From NCBI RefSeq assembly GCF_000213055.1, contig NZ_CM001166.1, forward strand, positions 1 to 64,000: DNA of 64,000 nucleotides. The letters are read 5' to 3'. The stretch comes from Streptomyces sp. Tu6071. GTDB lineage: Bacteria > Actinomycetota > Actinomycetes > Streptomycetales > Streptomycetaceae. The notes beneath the pieces are model-generated. The model had not been told where the DNA came from, searched no databases, and saw only the letters and a list, made by a program, of their open reading frames with translations. A program made the position numbers and the translations under genes. This document shows positions 9,080-18,106 of the stretch, in pieces; the first letter of the stretch is position 1, and every line of letters starts with the position of its first letter.

Positions 9080-9473
9080 GCGGGGCGCCGGGGGTGTGGG
9101 TGGTGCTCGTGGACGGGCAGGAGGTCGGGGGCGGCTCCCCGCGCGGCGCCAGCTGGCGGACGGGTGGCGGTACCACGTCGCGCTCCCGCTCTACCGCACC
9201 GTGGGCGGGGAGGGCCTGGAGGTCGAGGCGGCGCAGTACGAGGTGTGGGTACGCGCGCCCGAGCACGTACGGCCCGTCGAGGATGTCGACTACACGGGCA
9301 TGCCGACCACGGCGCTCCCGGCGCCCTCGCTCGTGGACGTGGCGCTCGGCCCGCGCAGGCCCGCCGGGTGGGTGCTCGCGAAGAGCGGCGGCGGGCGCCG
9401 TGGGCCCTCCCGTGCGGTGCTGCACACCGTCGACTGCGCCGAGGCGCCGCCCGGCCTCCCGGTCCTGCGGGTG
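9080..9473. repeat. Right copy of the 395-bp direct repeat
   Basis: Matches 3894-4288 apart from one deleted base near 9128 and scattered substitutions. The deletion frameshifts the gene copy it carries. Confidence 0.9.
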
Positions 9474-9602
9474 GAACAGGCGCTCAACGCCGCCGAGCAC
9501 CCCGCCACCCGGGCCTGCGCCCTGTGCGGCGCCGCCGCCGAACTCGACCCGCTCCTCCGGGGCTTCGACCCTCACGACGAGGACACGGGCGCTTCTCCCT
9601 GA
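9080..9602 (+). pseudogene. Second copy of the duplicated hypothetical gene, 5'-truncated and frameshifted
   Basis: From about 9130 this copy reads in frame with the gene at 3869 (RRQLADGWRYHVALPLYRT) and continues past the repeat boundary into the native C-terminus, including ACALCGAAAEL, a possible half zinc site. The start codon and first residues are missing, and a one-base deletion separates GVWVVLVDGQEV from the rest. The downstream gene at 9616 follows in what was probably the original operon order. Confidence 0.7.
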
Positions 9603-9615
9603 TGAGGTCACAGGC

Positions 9616-9906
9616 ATGGGCTCGCGGTACTCGTGCGCTTCGGCAGGGCATCGTAGCTACGTGATCGCTACGTGGATGGACTGCATGGCACCGGCCGACG
9701 TCTGCCTGGAGGCGGTCTGTGAGGAGCCGCGCGAGCGGGTCGACGGCGTGCTCTACGCCTGCCCCGCCCACGGGGCCGAGGCGGCCTCGCGGATCACCGA
9801 GGCGGGATGGACCGCGCTGGTCAAAGTGATGGGGCCCGCGAGCCGGGCCAGGTGCGAGGTCTTCGACGGCGCCACCCGCGAGGCACGTCACCTCCTGGGC
9901 GCGTAG
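9616..9906 (+). CDS. Hypothetical cysteine-containing protein
   Basis: 96 residues from ATG 9616, which has GAGG 8 nt upstream; an internal GTG at 9661 is an alternative. Cysteines in MDCMAPADVCLEAVCEEP and a later YACPAH could bind a metal. The second half is helical. The function is unknown. It lies 13 nt after the stop of the decayed repeat copy, so it was probably the next gene of that operon before the rearrangement. Confidence 0.55.
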   Translation: MGSRYSCASAGHRSYVIATWMDCMAPADVCLEAVCEEPRERVDGVLYACPAHGAEAASRITEAGWTALVKVMGPASRARCEVFDGATREARHLLGA

Positions 9907-9912
9907 CCCTTC

Positions 9913-10068
9913 TCAGGCGGCGAAGCCGATGTTGGTGACGTACTCGTACTGGCCCCACTGCGAACCGAGGTCCACCACGACCTCATCGACCCACGCGGCA
10001 TCCAGGCCCGCGTCGTCCCCGGCCTCCCACGTGCGGACGTTCAGGATGCGGTACTCGACTGCCGAGCT
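9913..10068 (-). pseudogene. C-terminal remnant of an unknown gene, copy 1
   Basis: Reads YRILNVRTWEAGDDAGLDAA followed by WVDEVVVDLGSQWGQYEYVT to a stop. The last 28 codons recur at 19052-19140 with a disrupted upstream part. Upstream of this segment the frame is low-complexity and lacks a convincing start. Two broken copies of one 3' end suggest a gene that has been moved by recombination. Function unknown. Confidence 0.5.
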
Positions 10069-10355
10069 AATGGGGGAAGTGTGAAACGTACGAGGGTGAT
10101 CGTGTCGGGGTTGAGGGTGCCGTGGCTGTATGGGCTGGCTCCACGAGAGCGTGGGGCAAGTGCGGCAGGATGTGTGACCAACGTGGCCCCCGAGCAACGT
10201 GATGGAGCGTCAGACATCTCGATCACCCGCCCGGGGGCCTCGCTCGTTGCGCTATACGACCCATCACCCGATCCCGGGCAGGCGGCGGCGCCCCCGGGGG
10301 GGGCGAGACGGCTGCCCCCGAGTGGGAGCGGGGCGCGGAGTCAGGGGTGGCGCCG

Positions 10356-11891
10356 TCAGCCTATGGCGGGCCACATGCTGCGGCGGGTGCCGAGCCCGCC
10401 CTTACCGTCTCCGGGGTAGAGGTAGAGGTGGTCGACGCTGTTGAGAACAACGATGTCGGCGTTGCCGTCACCGTTGAAATCGCCGCTCAGCAGGGCGTGG
10501 AAGCCGCCCCAGCTCGCGTCGTCCCACATCAGTTTGGCGTTGGCGAATGTACCGTCCGTCTTCCCCGGGTAGAGGGCCAGTTCGCCCTTCTGGGAGATCG
10601 CGGCGATGTCGTTGAGGCCGTCCCCGTTGAAGTCGGCGCTGGTGAGGAACTTCTTGTCCCAGGTGGCGTCGTGCCACACCTCGGTGCGACTGTCGGTGAG
10701 GATGCCGTTGGCCCCGGTCGCGTACGCGTAGAGGCGGCCGGTGGGCGCGATGGCAACGAGGCCGTCGCGCGTCCAGCCCTTGGCACGGTACGTCGTCGGC
10801 AGGTAGCTCGCGAAGGTCTTGTCCTTCCACATGCTTGCCGCCGGGCTGAGCAGGTCGCCGCTGGTTCCGGCGTAGTTGTGGAAGGCGCCGTCGTCCTTGA
10901 GAGCCGCGATGTCGGCGTTGCCGTCGCCGTTGAAGTCGCCGCCCAGGATGCGGGCCTTGGAACCCCAGGTGCCGTCGTGCGCCCACAGCTCGCGGCCATA
11001 GGTGAGCTTGCCGTCACTCGTGCCGTAGAAGGCGTACAAGTTGTTGTCGTCGAGGATCGCCGCGATGTCGGGGTGCCCGTCGCGGTTGAAGTCGCCGGTG
11101 GTGAGGTGCTTGATCTGCTCCGGGGCGCGAGCGGCGAGCCTGTTCTTCGCGATCCAGTCGCCGAGATCGTCGACGCGCGAGGAGATTCCGTCGGAGCGGG
11201 TCTCCGTCGCCTCGATACCGAAGCACCCTCCCTGGTAGGAACGGGAGTTGATGCCGACGAGTTCGGCGTTGCCGCCACTCTCGCGCAGCAGCGGGCCGCC
11301 GGTGTCCCCCGCACACAGGGCCTGTCCGTCCTGCCCGTGGAAGCTGATGTCCTGGCTCTGGACGGCGTCGATGCCGAGGGTGGCGGTGTGCAGGCGCAGC
11401 GGGGCCCACTCGGTCTTCGTACGGCCGAATCCGGCGGCGGTCAGGGCCTCGCCGGCGCTCGGCTGCTGAGTACCGACGGTGACGGGAGCCACCCCGGCGA
11501 CGGGCTTGTCGAGCCGGGCGAGCGTCACGTCGCGGTCGGTGCGCGGAACGAGCTGGACGACCTCGCGGACCTCGCCGGTCCCTGTGGTGAGGTCGGTACG
11601 GCCGACAGTGGCGGTCGTGCGGAGCGCGGGCGCTCCTGCGGGGATGTCGATGCTCGTGGCCGGGTTGTCGGCGAAGCAGCTTCGCGCGGTAAGGACCCAT
11701 TGGGCGTCGACCAGAACCCCGGAACAGCCCCGGGTGCCCTTCCCGATGTCGAGGCGGACGGTGAAGGACCGTGCACCGTCCCGGACCTCCGCGCCGGTGG
11801 TGGCACTCGCCGGAACGGCGGCCACGAGCGGCATCATGACGGACGCGGCCGCTATAGCGACTACCCGCTTTTTCTTGAAGCCCTTGTTCAT
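10356..11891 (-). CDS. Secreted trypsin-like pseudoprotease with FG-GAP repeats
   Basis: 511 residues with a Sec signal peptide (MNKGFKKKRVVAIAAASVMM, cleavage after PASA), an S1A trypsin-like domain (about 32-255) and a C-terminal run of four or more VCBS/FG-GAP repeats carrying Ca-binding DFNGDG loops. The catalytic triad is damaged: the usual TAAHC is TARSC (Ser71 replaces His) and GDSGGP is GDTGGP (Thr197 replaces Ser). Only Asp121 remains. The protein is thus probably a secreted binding protein on a protease fold and not an active enzyme. It is monocistronic; a decayed duplicate of the next gene lies just upstream. Confidence 0.85.
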   Translation of the reverse strand: MNKGFKKKRVVAIAAASVMMPLVAAVPASATTGAEVRDGARSFTVRLDIGKGTRGCSGVLVDAQWVLTARSCFADNPATSIDIPAGAPALRTTATVGRTDLTTGTGEVREVVQLVPRTDRDVTLARLDKPVAGVAPVTVGTQQPSAGEALTAAGFGRTKTEWAPLRLHTATLGIDAVQSQDISFHGQDGQALCAGDTGGPLLRESGGNAELVGINSRSYQGGCFGIEATETRSDGISSRVDDLGDWIAKNRLAARAPEQIKHLTTGDFNRDGHPDIAAILDDNNLYAFYGTSDGKLTYGRELWAHDGTWGSKARILGGDFNGDGNADIAALKDDGAFHNYAGTSGDLLSPAASMWKDKTFASYLPTTYRAKGWTRDGLVAIAPTGRLYAYATGANGILTDSRTEVWHDATWDKKFLTSADFNGDGLNDIAAISQKGELALYPGKTDGTFANAKLMWDDASWGGFHALLSGDFNGDGNADIVVLNSVDHLYLYPGDGKGGLGTRRSMWPAIG

Positions 11892-11911
11892 GTACTACTT
11901 CCTCCTCAACG

Positions 11912-12110
11912 TCACTTGGTGGTGGATATCTCGACAAGTGCGTAGTCGTTGTCGGGATCGACGCTTTCCCCACTGGCGTGACGGTGTTCTTCGTGACGTC
12001 GTGCTGCGTGGTTGTGTCGTCTGCGGTCATGGTCGCGTCGGCACTCTGCTCGGTGGCGCCCTTGATGCGGTAGACGGCAGGGATCTCCAGGCTGAGGTGT
12101 GGGGGCGGGT
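11912..12110 (-). pseudogene. Decayed partial copy of the adjacent secreted-protein gene
   Basis: Reads LSLEIPAVYRIKGATEQSAD, then after a one-base shift GESVDPDNDYALVEISTTK and a stop. The first part matches SLTLEVPDVYAIETVQRAVH of the intact gene just upstream, and the end corresponds to its C-terminal strand. It is a tandem duplicate of the 3' half that has lost its start and frame. Confidence 0.6.
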
Positions 12111-12616
12111 CAGCCGGTGACGCGGAGTTCGAGGAGAACCGTGGGGGCGTCGCCGACTCCCTCGCCCACTCCCTTGAACTCGTCCTTCTTCACGTCCACT
12201 TCCACTGACTTGCCCTCGGCCTCCAACTCCGCGTGCACGGCCCGCTGGACGGTCTCGATGGCGTAGACGTCGGGGACCTCCAGGGTGAGGGACCCGGTGG
12301 AGGCGGTGCTGCGGAAGCAGAACCTCCCGGCCGCGCTCTTACGGGTCCACACCTTGATCATGGGGCTGGAGTCGTCGCACTCCGCGAGGACGATGTGGCC
12401 GTCACCCCGGCGCAGCGTGATGCCCTGCTCGGCGGCGATGCGGTCGGCGCCGGGATAGTCGAAGGTCTCGACCGCGTACCCGGGCTGCTCCGCCGCTGCC
12501 GCTTGGACGGACGGGGAGTCCTTCCCGTCGGCGGAGGCCAGTGTGGAGACGCCGGCCAGCGAGAGCGTCGCGGCGGCGACCGCGAGAAGGGCGCGTGAGC
12601 GCGAATTCAGTGTCAT
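12110..12616 (-). CDS. Secreted hypothetical protein
   Basis: 168 residues from the ATG at 12616; a GTG nine codons upstream is possible. A Sec signal peptide (SRALLAVAAATLSLAGVSTL, then ASA) is followed by a small extracellular domain with two cysteines (AECDDSS and RFCFRS) that could form a disulfide. No family is recognised. The 265 bp between it and the divergent toxin gene are unusually AT-rich for this window (around 12770-12840), suggesting strong promoters. Confidence 0.7.
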   Translation of the reverse strand: MTLNSRSRALLAVAAATLSLAGVSTLASADGKDSPSVQAAAAEQPGYAVETFDYPGADRIAAEQGITLRRGDGHIVLAECDDSSPMIKVWTRKSAAGRFCFRSTASTGSLTLEVPDVYAIETVQRAVHAELEAEGKSVEVDVKKDEFKGVGEGVGDAPTVLLELRVTG

Positions 12617-12884
12617 CTGTGCATCCGTAGTCGTCACGGACACAGCGCCCGGCCCCCCGCCGTGCCCACGTGGTTCTCACACGCAGGTGCGCGCCCCGTC
12701 TGCGGATGAACCGTCAACTGCGTGGCGCGTGTGGGTGCCGATGCTCCTGGTGTGCCTGAAGTGATCGGAAAGTATCACATGTGCAAAGGACTTACTTTCT
12801 TTTCTCACAAGAACTTCAAACCTAAGGTGAAGCTACGTCAAGAGGACGCAAACGCAAGCGCTTTGCCCGAGAAGAGGAGCAGTG

Positions 12885-15800
12885 GTGAGGATCGTTCGCA
12901 AACGTACCGGGAGTGAAAGGGCGAGACCCGGGCGAGGCCCGACCGCGGCGGCGCGCGGCAGGACGAGAGCCGCCTCGGTGGGTGTCGCCGTGCTGCTCGC
13001 CCTGACGGCCGGGATGCTCGGTCCGGCGCCGGCCTCCGCGCTCGACCCCGACCCGGACGAGGACGACTACACGCCGGTCGCGTACCTGCCGGCGACCGAC
13101 CGGGGAAAGGTGCTCACGGCGTGGGAGGAGGGCGGGCCGGGCGTCAAGGCAGCCGCCGAGGCAGCCCTGCTCGGCTCGGACGCCGACGTACGGAAGTTCC
13201 TGGACGGGGAGGAGGCGCTCGCGCGGACGGCGGACGACCGCGTCGCCACGGTCCAGATCCTCTCGCTCGGCGGGCGCGCCGTCCGCGAGGCGGCCGAGGA
13301 GGCCCTCGCGGGCCCCGAGGAAGGCCTCGCCGACTTCCTGAAGGACGGCTGGAAGGAGCCTCTGGAACAGGACCAGCGCGTCCAGGTCACCCAGATCATC
13401 TCCTCCGCGGCCGGACCGCAGGTGGCGGCCGACGGGCGCAAAGCGCTCAACGGGGGTATGGAGGAGGTACGGAAGTTCCTCTCCGAGGGGCAGTACACCG
13501 CCGCTGACAACGATGCCAGGGTGCAGGTCGTCCAGATCATGAGCACCGGCGGGCAGGCCACCAAGGAGGCCGCCCGCGTCGCGCTCAACGGCGACATCAA
13601 CGACATCCGCGAGTTCCTGGAGGTCGGGCAGCACACTGCCCGTGCCCGCGACCAGGAGCAGGCCACGGTGGCCGATCTCGCCACGCAGGCCACCGAGGCC
13701 GGGCGGCAGGCGCGGGTGGAGACCGACCGCGCCAAGGAAGCGTCGGATCGCGCGATCAAGGCGACGAAGCTCGCCAAGGAGGCGGCGCAGAAGGCGGCCA
13801 AGGAGACCGAGGCCGCGAAGGACGACGCCGTCAGGGCGTCGAACGCGGCAGGTCGTGCCGCCGACGCCGCGCGCGGTGCCGCACGGGCCGCGCAGGTGGC
13901 CATCGACGCCGCCAGCGCCGCCAACCGGGCCGCCCGCGTCGCGGCCAACGCCGCCGCCCAGGCAGCCTCCGCGGCAGCCGCCGCGGCCAACGCCGCCGCT
14001 CGGGCCCGGAACGCCGCCGCGGCAGCGGCCACCGACGCGGGGAAGGCGTCCGCCGCCCGCTCCGCGGCCGAGGACGCCCTGGACGCCGCCAAGGGCGCGA
14101 AGAAGGCCGCCCAGGCCGCCGACTTCGCCGCCACCGCCGTCGTCGAGGCGGCCGGCGCCGCCCAGGCAGCCGCCAGTGCCGGGCAGAACGCCGACGCCGC
14201 GGCGTCGGCCGCGTCCGAGGCGAGCGGCCAGGCCGGCGTCTCCGACGCGCAGGCCGCACGGGCCAGGGCCGCCGCCGCCGAGGCGCACCGGCACGCCGCC
14301 GAGGCGACGGCCGCCGCCAACCGGGCCGACTCGCTCGCGGCGAAGTCGGCCAAGGCGGCGCGTGAGGCGAGGGACGCCGCCAACGCCTCTGCCGAGCACG
14401 CCGAGAAGGCGGCTGCCGCCGCCAAGGAGGCCGCGGAGCACGCGGGCGAGGCAGCCACCGCCGCGGCCGAGTCCACCAAGCACGCCGCTGCCGCGAAGAC
14501 CGCCGCGGACGCGGCGAGCGCCGCGGTCCAGCAGGCCAAGGACACGTTCACGCTCGCCCGCGAGGTCGAGGCCGAGGAGCTGGCCTCCCGCACGGCCGGA
14601 GCCGTCGAGCAAGCGCGTTCGCTGCGGGACCAGGACGACGAGCGCATCGCCGAGGGCAAGAAGCAGGCCGACGCCGCCGCCGCGCTCGACTCCGAGGCAA
14701 CGGAGCTGGCCGAGGAGATCTCCGCGTCCGGCGAGAACACCGACGCCCTCGCGCCCAAGGCACGCAAGGTCGCGCTCAACACCGTCAAGACACGAGGCCC
14801 GTGGAGCGTCAGCGCCGCCGAGGTCGCCCTCGCGGGCTCCGCCGACGACGTCGTGCGGTACGTGGCCGAGGGCCGCGAGGAGGCCGCCGCTCTCGATCGG
14901 CGCGCGCGTGCCGAGACGCTCGCCACCGACTCGACGTCGGCGGACGTGCGGACAGCCGCCGCCGCTGTCGTGGAGGAAGGCGACGCCCCGATCCAGGAGT
15001 TCCTGAGGACGGGACAGTTCCAGGCGGTCTCCAATGACCTCCGCGTGCGCATCACCCAGTTGATGAACGGTGCGGGCCCCGGCGTCAAGGAGGCGGGCCA
15101 GGCCGCGCTCAACGACGGTTCCCCCGCGAAACTGCGGGACTTCGTCGACAGCGGCTACTACGTGCAGCGGGCCAACGACGAACGCGTCCAGGCGACGCAG
15201 CTCGTCGGTTCCGGGACACCGGAGGAGAAGGCCGCCGCGCGCATCGCCCTGGAGGGACCGCCGCAGGTCCTGCACGCCTTCACCGAGACCGGCCGTTTCA
15301 AGGCCAAGCGGCAGGACCTGCTCACCGCGACCCACACGGCGCGAGTCCAGGGCCTGATAGCCAGCGCCGCCAAGGTGGCGGCCGTCGCCCAGCAGAACGC
15401 GGCGCTCGCCGGTGAGACGGCGGCGAAGGCGCGCAAGGCCGCCGCCGAGGCGAAGAAGTACGCGGACCAGGCGAAGGCGTCGGCCGAGCAGGCCGCGTCC
15501 TACAGCAAGGACGCCGACGCCTCCGCCGACGCGGCGCAGAAGTCGGCCGACCAGGCGGCGAAGTCGGCGAAGACGGCCCGCGCCGCCGAGGCCGACGCCC
15601 ACGCCGCCGCCCGGGACGCGGACCACTCCGTCGCCCGCGCCGAGGCGTCCGCCGCCTCCGCGCACGGCTCCGCCAACTCCGCCTGGGCCGCCGCCGGTGC
15701 GGCACGCGCCTCCGCCGAGGCGGCGGGCAAGGACGCCGACGCCGCGGCCGAGGCGATGACCGAGGCGCTGAACGTCGCCGCCGAGAAGCAGTGGGCGGAA

Positions 15801-16529
15801 ATCCGCAAGGCGCTGGAGGACGAGCAGGACCGGGCCGACCAGGCGTCCCTCCAGGAGCTGGAGGAGTACTTCGCCGACCTGGCCAAGCAGCAGGAGAGCG
15901 GCGACACCGACTGGTGGGACCTCGCCACCCTGGGGCACACGGTCCTGGACACGGCCGGGCTGGTGCCCGGTTTCGGGGAGATCGCCGACGGTATCAACTG
16001 CGGCTGGTACGGAGCCGAGGGCGACAGCCTGAACGCGGGCCTCTCCTGCGCGGCGATGATCCCCTTCGTCGGCTGGGGCGCGACCGGCGGGAAGTGGGGC
16101 AAGCGCGGTGTTGACGCGATCGAGGCGTTCAACAAGGCCATGCGTGCGGAGGGGAAGGTCCCGCACATATGGTCGGCCAATCCTCGCAAGGGCCGCAACA
16201 ACGTTCAGAACGCCTACAGCCACTGGAAAGACCACGGCGCCCAGTTCCCCGAGCTGAACAACGCGCTGGACTACGTCAAGAAAGCGCGGCAGTACGGGGA
16301 CATGGCACTGGCGCAAAAGCCGGTGAAGGGCTATCGCGTCTTCTCGCAGAACGGCGGTGCGGTGGCGATCTTCGACGAGAGCAACGGCGCTTGGGCCGCC
16401 TTCACGAAGGACGGGATCCCGCAGACCATGTACAAGCCCGAGCCACGCAGCCAGAGCAATCCCAACGGGTACGCGACCACCATCGAGGACTGGCTCGCCG
16501 AGCCCGGCCGCGGCACAGAGATACGCTGA
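12885..16529 (+). CDS. Secreted ALF-repeat polymorphic toxin with C-terminal toxin domain
   Basis: About 1,214 residues. A long n-region and hydrophobic segment (VGVAVLLALTAGMLGPAPAS) form a signal peptide. Short ALF repeats (for example RVQVTQIISSAAG) occupy roughly 30-250 and 610-800. Ala-rich coiled coils fill 260-580 and 800-980. A pre-toxin linker (TAGLVPGFGEIADGIN) lies near 1,024. The last 120 residues, with YSHWKDHGAQFPELNNALDY and GYRVFSQNGGAVAIFDESNG, resemble small RNase-type toxin domains of polymorphic toxins. GTG 12885 has GAGGAG 5 nt upstream; the GTG at 12882 is too close. The architecture implies export of a toxic tip. The adjacent gene is the likely immunity gene. Confidence 0.82.
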   Translation: MRIVRKRTGSERARPGRGPTAAARGRTRAASVGVAVLLALTAGMLGPAPASALDPDPDEDDYTPVAYLPATDRGKVLTAWEEGGPGVKAAAEAALLGSDADVRKFLDGEEALARTADDRVATVQILSLGGRAVREAAEEALAGPEEGLADFLKDGWKEPLEQDQRVQVTQIISSAAGPQVAADGRKALNGGMEEVRKFLSEGQYTAADNDARVQVVQIMSTGGQATKEAARVALNGDINDIREFLEVGQHTARARDQEQATVADLATQATEAGRQARVETDRAKEASDRAIKATKLAKEAAQKAAKETEAAKDDAVRASNAAGRAADAARGAARAAQVAIDAASAANRAARVAANAAAQAASAAAAAANAAARARNAAAAAATDAGKASAARSAAEDALDAAKGAKKAAQAADFAATAVVEAAGAAQAAASAGQNADAAASAASEASGQAGVSDAQAARARAAAAEAHRHAAEATAAANRADSLAAKSAKAAREARDAANASAEHAEKAAAAAKEAAEHAGEAATAAAESTKHAAAAKTAADAASAAVQQAKDTFTLAREVEAEELASRTAGAVEQARSLRDQDDERIAEGKKQADAAAALDSEATELAEEISASGENTDALAPKARKVALNTVKTRGPWSVSAAEVALAGSADDVVRYVAEGREEAAALDRRARAETLATDSTSADVRTAAAAVVEEGDAPIQEFLRTGQFQAVSNDLRVRITQLMNGAGPGVKEAGQAALNDGSPAKLRDFVDSGYYVQRANDERVQATQLVGSGTPEEKAAARIALEGPPQVLHAFTETGRFKAKRQDLLTATHTARVQGLIASAAKVAAVAQQNAALAGETAAKARKAAAEAKKYADQAKASAEQAASYSKDADASADAAQKSADQAAKSAKTARAAEADAHAAARDADHSVARAEASAASAHGSANSAWAAAGAARASAEAAGKDADAAAEAMTEALNVAAEKQWAEIRKALEDEQDRADQASLQELEEYFADLAKQQESGDTDWWDLATLGHTVLDTAGLVPGFGEIADGINCGWYGAEGDSLNAGLSCAAMIPFVGWGATGGKWGKRGVDAIEAFNKAMRAEGKVPHIWSANPRKGRNNVQNAYSHWKDHGAQFPELNNALDYVKKARQYGDMALAQKPVKGYRVFSQNGGAVAIFDESNGAWAAFTKDGIPQTMYKPEPRSQSNPNGYATTIEDWLAEPGRGTEIR

Positions 16530-16533
16530 TCCG

Positions 16534-16818
16534 GTGGCTGAAGAGGAAGAGTGGACGAAGGTCCCGGTCGAAGAGGTCTGCCGGGTGTGCGGCCTCTATG
16601 CCGAGGGGGCCCTGTGGGACGAGTACGGGGCGCCGCAGTACCTCACCTGCCCTTGCTGCGGTGTGGAGTCCGGGCTCGGTGACGCGTCCTACGAAATGGT
16701 CACGTGGAACCGGGCGCGATGGCTTGAGTCCGGCGCGGAATGGCAAGAGCCCGAGTTCCGTCCCACGAACTGGAGCCTGGAAGAGCAACTGGCCTGTATT
16801 CCCGCCAAGTGGCGCTGA
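16534..16818 (+). CDS. Putative immunity protein with CPCCG zinc motif
   Basis: 94 residues starting at GTG, 4 nt after the toxin stop, so co-transcribed and probably co-translated. Four cysteines in VCRVCGLY and LTCPCCGVESGLGD form a likely zinc site, followed by an acidic, Trp-rich C-terminus (WLESGAEWQEPEFRPTNWSL). Size, acidity, lack of signal peptide and position directly after a polymorphic toxin fit an immunity protein. This is a guilt-by-association call; binding is not shown. The 470 bp downstream to 17295 hold no supported gene. Confidence 0.65.
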   Translation: MAEEEEWTKVPVEEVCRVCGLYAEGALWDEYGAPQYLTCPCCGVESGLGDASYEMVTWNRARWLESGAEWQEPEFRPTNWSLEEQLACIPAKWR

Positions 16819-17227
16819 GCGCCCCGCAGGAAACGCCACGTCGTCCAGCGGTCCCCGTCCTGTTCACACAGGGCGGGGACCAAGCGGGCCTCCGCGCCCC
16901 ATTCGGCACCGGACGGGAGGAGAACAGGATGATCAGCGCTCATCCCCCGACCGTAGCGACGTGGCCACACGGTCACTCCCGGATCGCGGTAATCAGCAAA
17001 ACGGCTTGACGGGGCGGCAGCGGAGCGGTCCGTTCGAAGGAGCGCATGTCGTTGGTCCTACGGGGGCGGTTGCCCAGTGGGCTCCCTTCACGGGCGCCGT
17101 TGCGACGGCCGGGGCCCGCGGGAGTAGAGGACGGCGCTTCCTGAGGCCGGGGACGCAGACCCTGAGCAGGGCGCCGGAGGTGGCGGGGGGCCTCCGTGGC
17201 GGCGGAGTTTCAGGCCGATCTGCGTTC

Positions 17228-17287
17228 ATGCACATGTGGTTCATGAGTCCCGCGCGAAGGGACGGGACTCATGAACGCCATGTGCAT
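17228..17287 (-). terminator. Long imperfect hairpin A (25-bp arms)
   Basis: Arms of 25 bp with two mismatches around a 10-nt loop, lying 8 nt past the stop of the minus-strand winged-helix gene. The arm core TTCATGAGTCCCG is shared with hairpin B at 18951-19018. The arms are longer than ordinary Streptomyces terminators. Confidence 0.7.
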
Positions 17288-17295
17288 ACAGGGGG

Positions 17296-17610
17296 TCAGC
17301 GGGTGCCGGTCCGGCGCAGGGGGACCACGACCTGCTCTCCGGTGCTCTTCGGGGCGAGGCGGTAGAAGCGGATGTGACCGAACCGTTCCGATTCCTCCAG
17401 CCATCCACCCGCGACGAGCTGGCGACGGGTGCGGGAGAACACGGTGGGCGCGAGCCCGAGGTGCGCGGCAAGCTCGGCGGCGGTCACCGGGACGGCGCCG
17501 GAGCGGTCGGTTTTGTGCGTCGCGTAGAGCATGAGGACGAGGCGCTGGTTGGCCGTCAGGCCTGCCGAGCGCGTCAGCACGTGGAATGCGGTCTGGTCGT
17601 GGTCGCTCAC
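17296..17610 (-). CDS. Winged-helix DNA-binding protein (104 aa)
   Basis: Starts at GTG 17610, overlapping the stop of the upstream gene in a GTGA junction. Residues 15-75 (GLTANQRLVLMLYATHKTD ... VPVTAAELAAHLGLAPTVFS) form a winged helix-turn-helix, ending with a hairpin HIRFYRLAP. It could be a MarR-like or replication-type regulator. It is coupled to a second winged-helix protein of related design, so the two may act together or as a heterodimer. No ligand domain is present. Confidence 0.72.
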   Translation of the reverse strand: MSDHDQTAFHVLTRSAGLTANQRLVLMLYATHKTDRSGAVPVTAAELAAHLGLAPTVFSRTRRQLVAGGWLEESERFGHIRFYRLAPKSTGEQVVVPLRRTGTR

Positions 17611-18065
17611 TGCGCCTCCTGCGCTGCCGTGCGGGCGTCCTTGTCGAAGCCTGGGATGTCGGGCGGGTTGCACAGCGTGATCGCTTCGCGCTGCTCGACT
17701 CCGCTGCCGTGGAAAGCGATGTAGGGGCTGATCCGGTAGAAGCGGTAGCTGCCCACCCGGCCGCGTTCGATCAGGATGCGCCGCCGGCGCAGGGCCCGGT
17801 TGATCTTGCCGACCGCGTCGGGGGTCATGCCGACCCGTTTCGCGATGTCCGCGCCGGTGAGGCGCAGCGGTTCCATGCCGGGCGGTGACGTGCCGATCCA
17901 CCACAGGATCAAGTACTTCTGGCTCGGCGTGAACGTGCGGCTCTCGGTGATGGCCGCGACGCGCGCCTTGTCGACCTGGACGTGTCCGCCGCCGGAGAAG
18001 GCGTACGGGGCATAGGGCACGACTTCGCCGGTGGCCTCGTCGACCAGCCTGCGCACGGCTCCCAC
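17607..18065 (-). CDS. Winged-helix protein, RepL-like
   Basis: 152 residues from GTG 18065. After FSGGGHVQVDKARVAAITES come a winged-helix segment (RLTGADIAKRVGMTPDAVGK) and YRFYRISPYIAFHGSGVEQR. The last block resembles the end of RepL-type plasmid replication proteins, where a similar YRINPFIAFKG stretch follows the winged helix. This suggests a replication or copy-control role, but a plain transcription factor is equally possible. The operon is bounded downstream by hairpin A, and tandem 21-bp repeats lie about 240 bp upstream. Confidence 0.65.
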   Translation of the reverse strand: MGAVRRLVDEATGEVVPYAPYAFSGGGHVQVDKARVAAITESRTFTPSQKYLILWWIGTSPPGMEPLRLTGADIAKRVGMTPDAVGKINRALRRRRILIERGRVGSYRFYRISPYIAFHGSGVEQREAITLCNPPDIPGFDKDARTAAQEAQ

Positions 18066-18106
18066 AGGGATCCTCTCTCAGCGTACGAATTTGTGTGCAC
18101 ACCGTA

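Noticed and set aside
12822..16316. Long minus-strand frame opposite the ALF-repeat toxin
   Set aside because: Low-complexity Gly/Arg/Leu sequence created by the repeated Ala codons on the other strand; no ribosome site and no domain.
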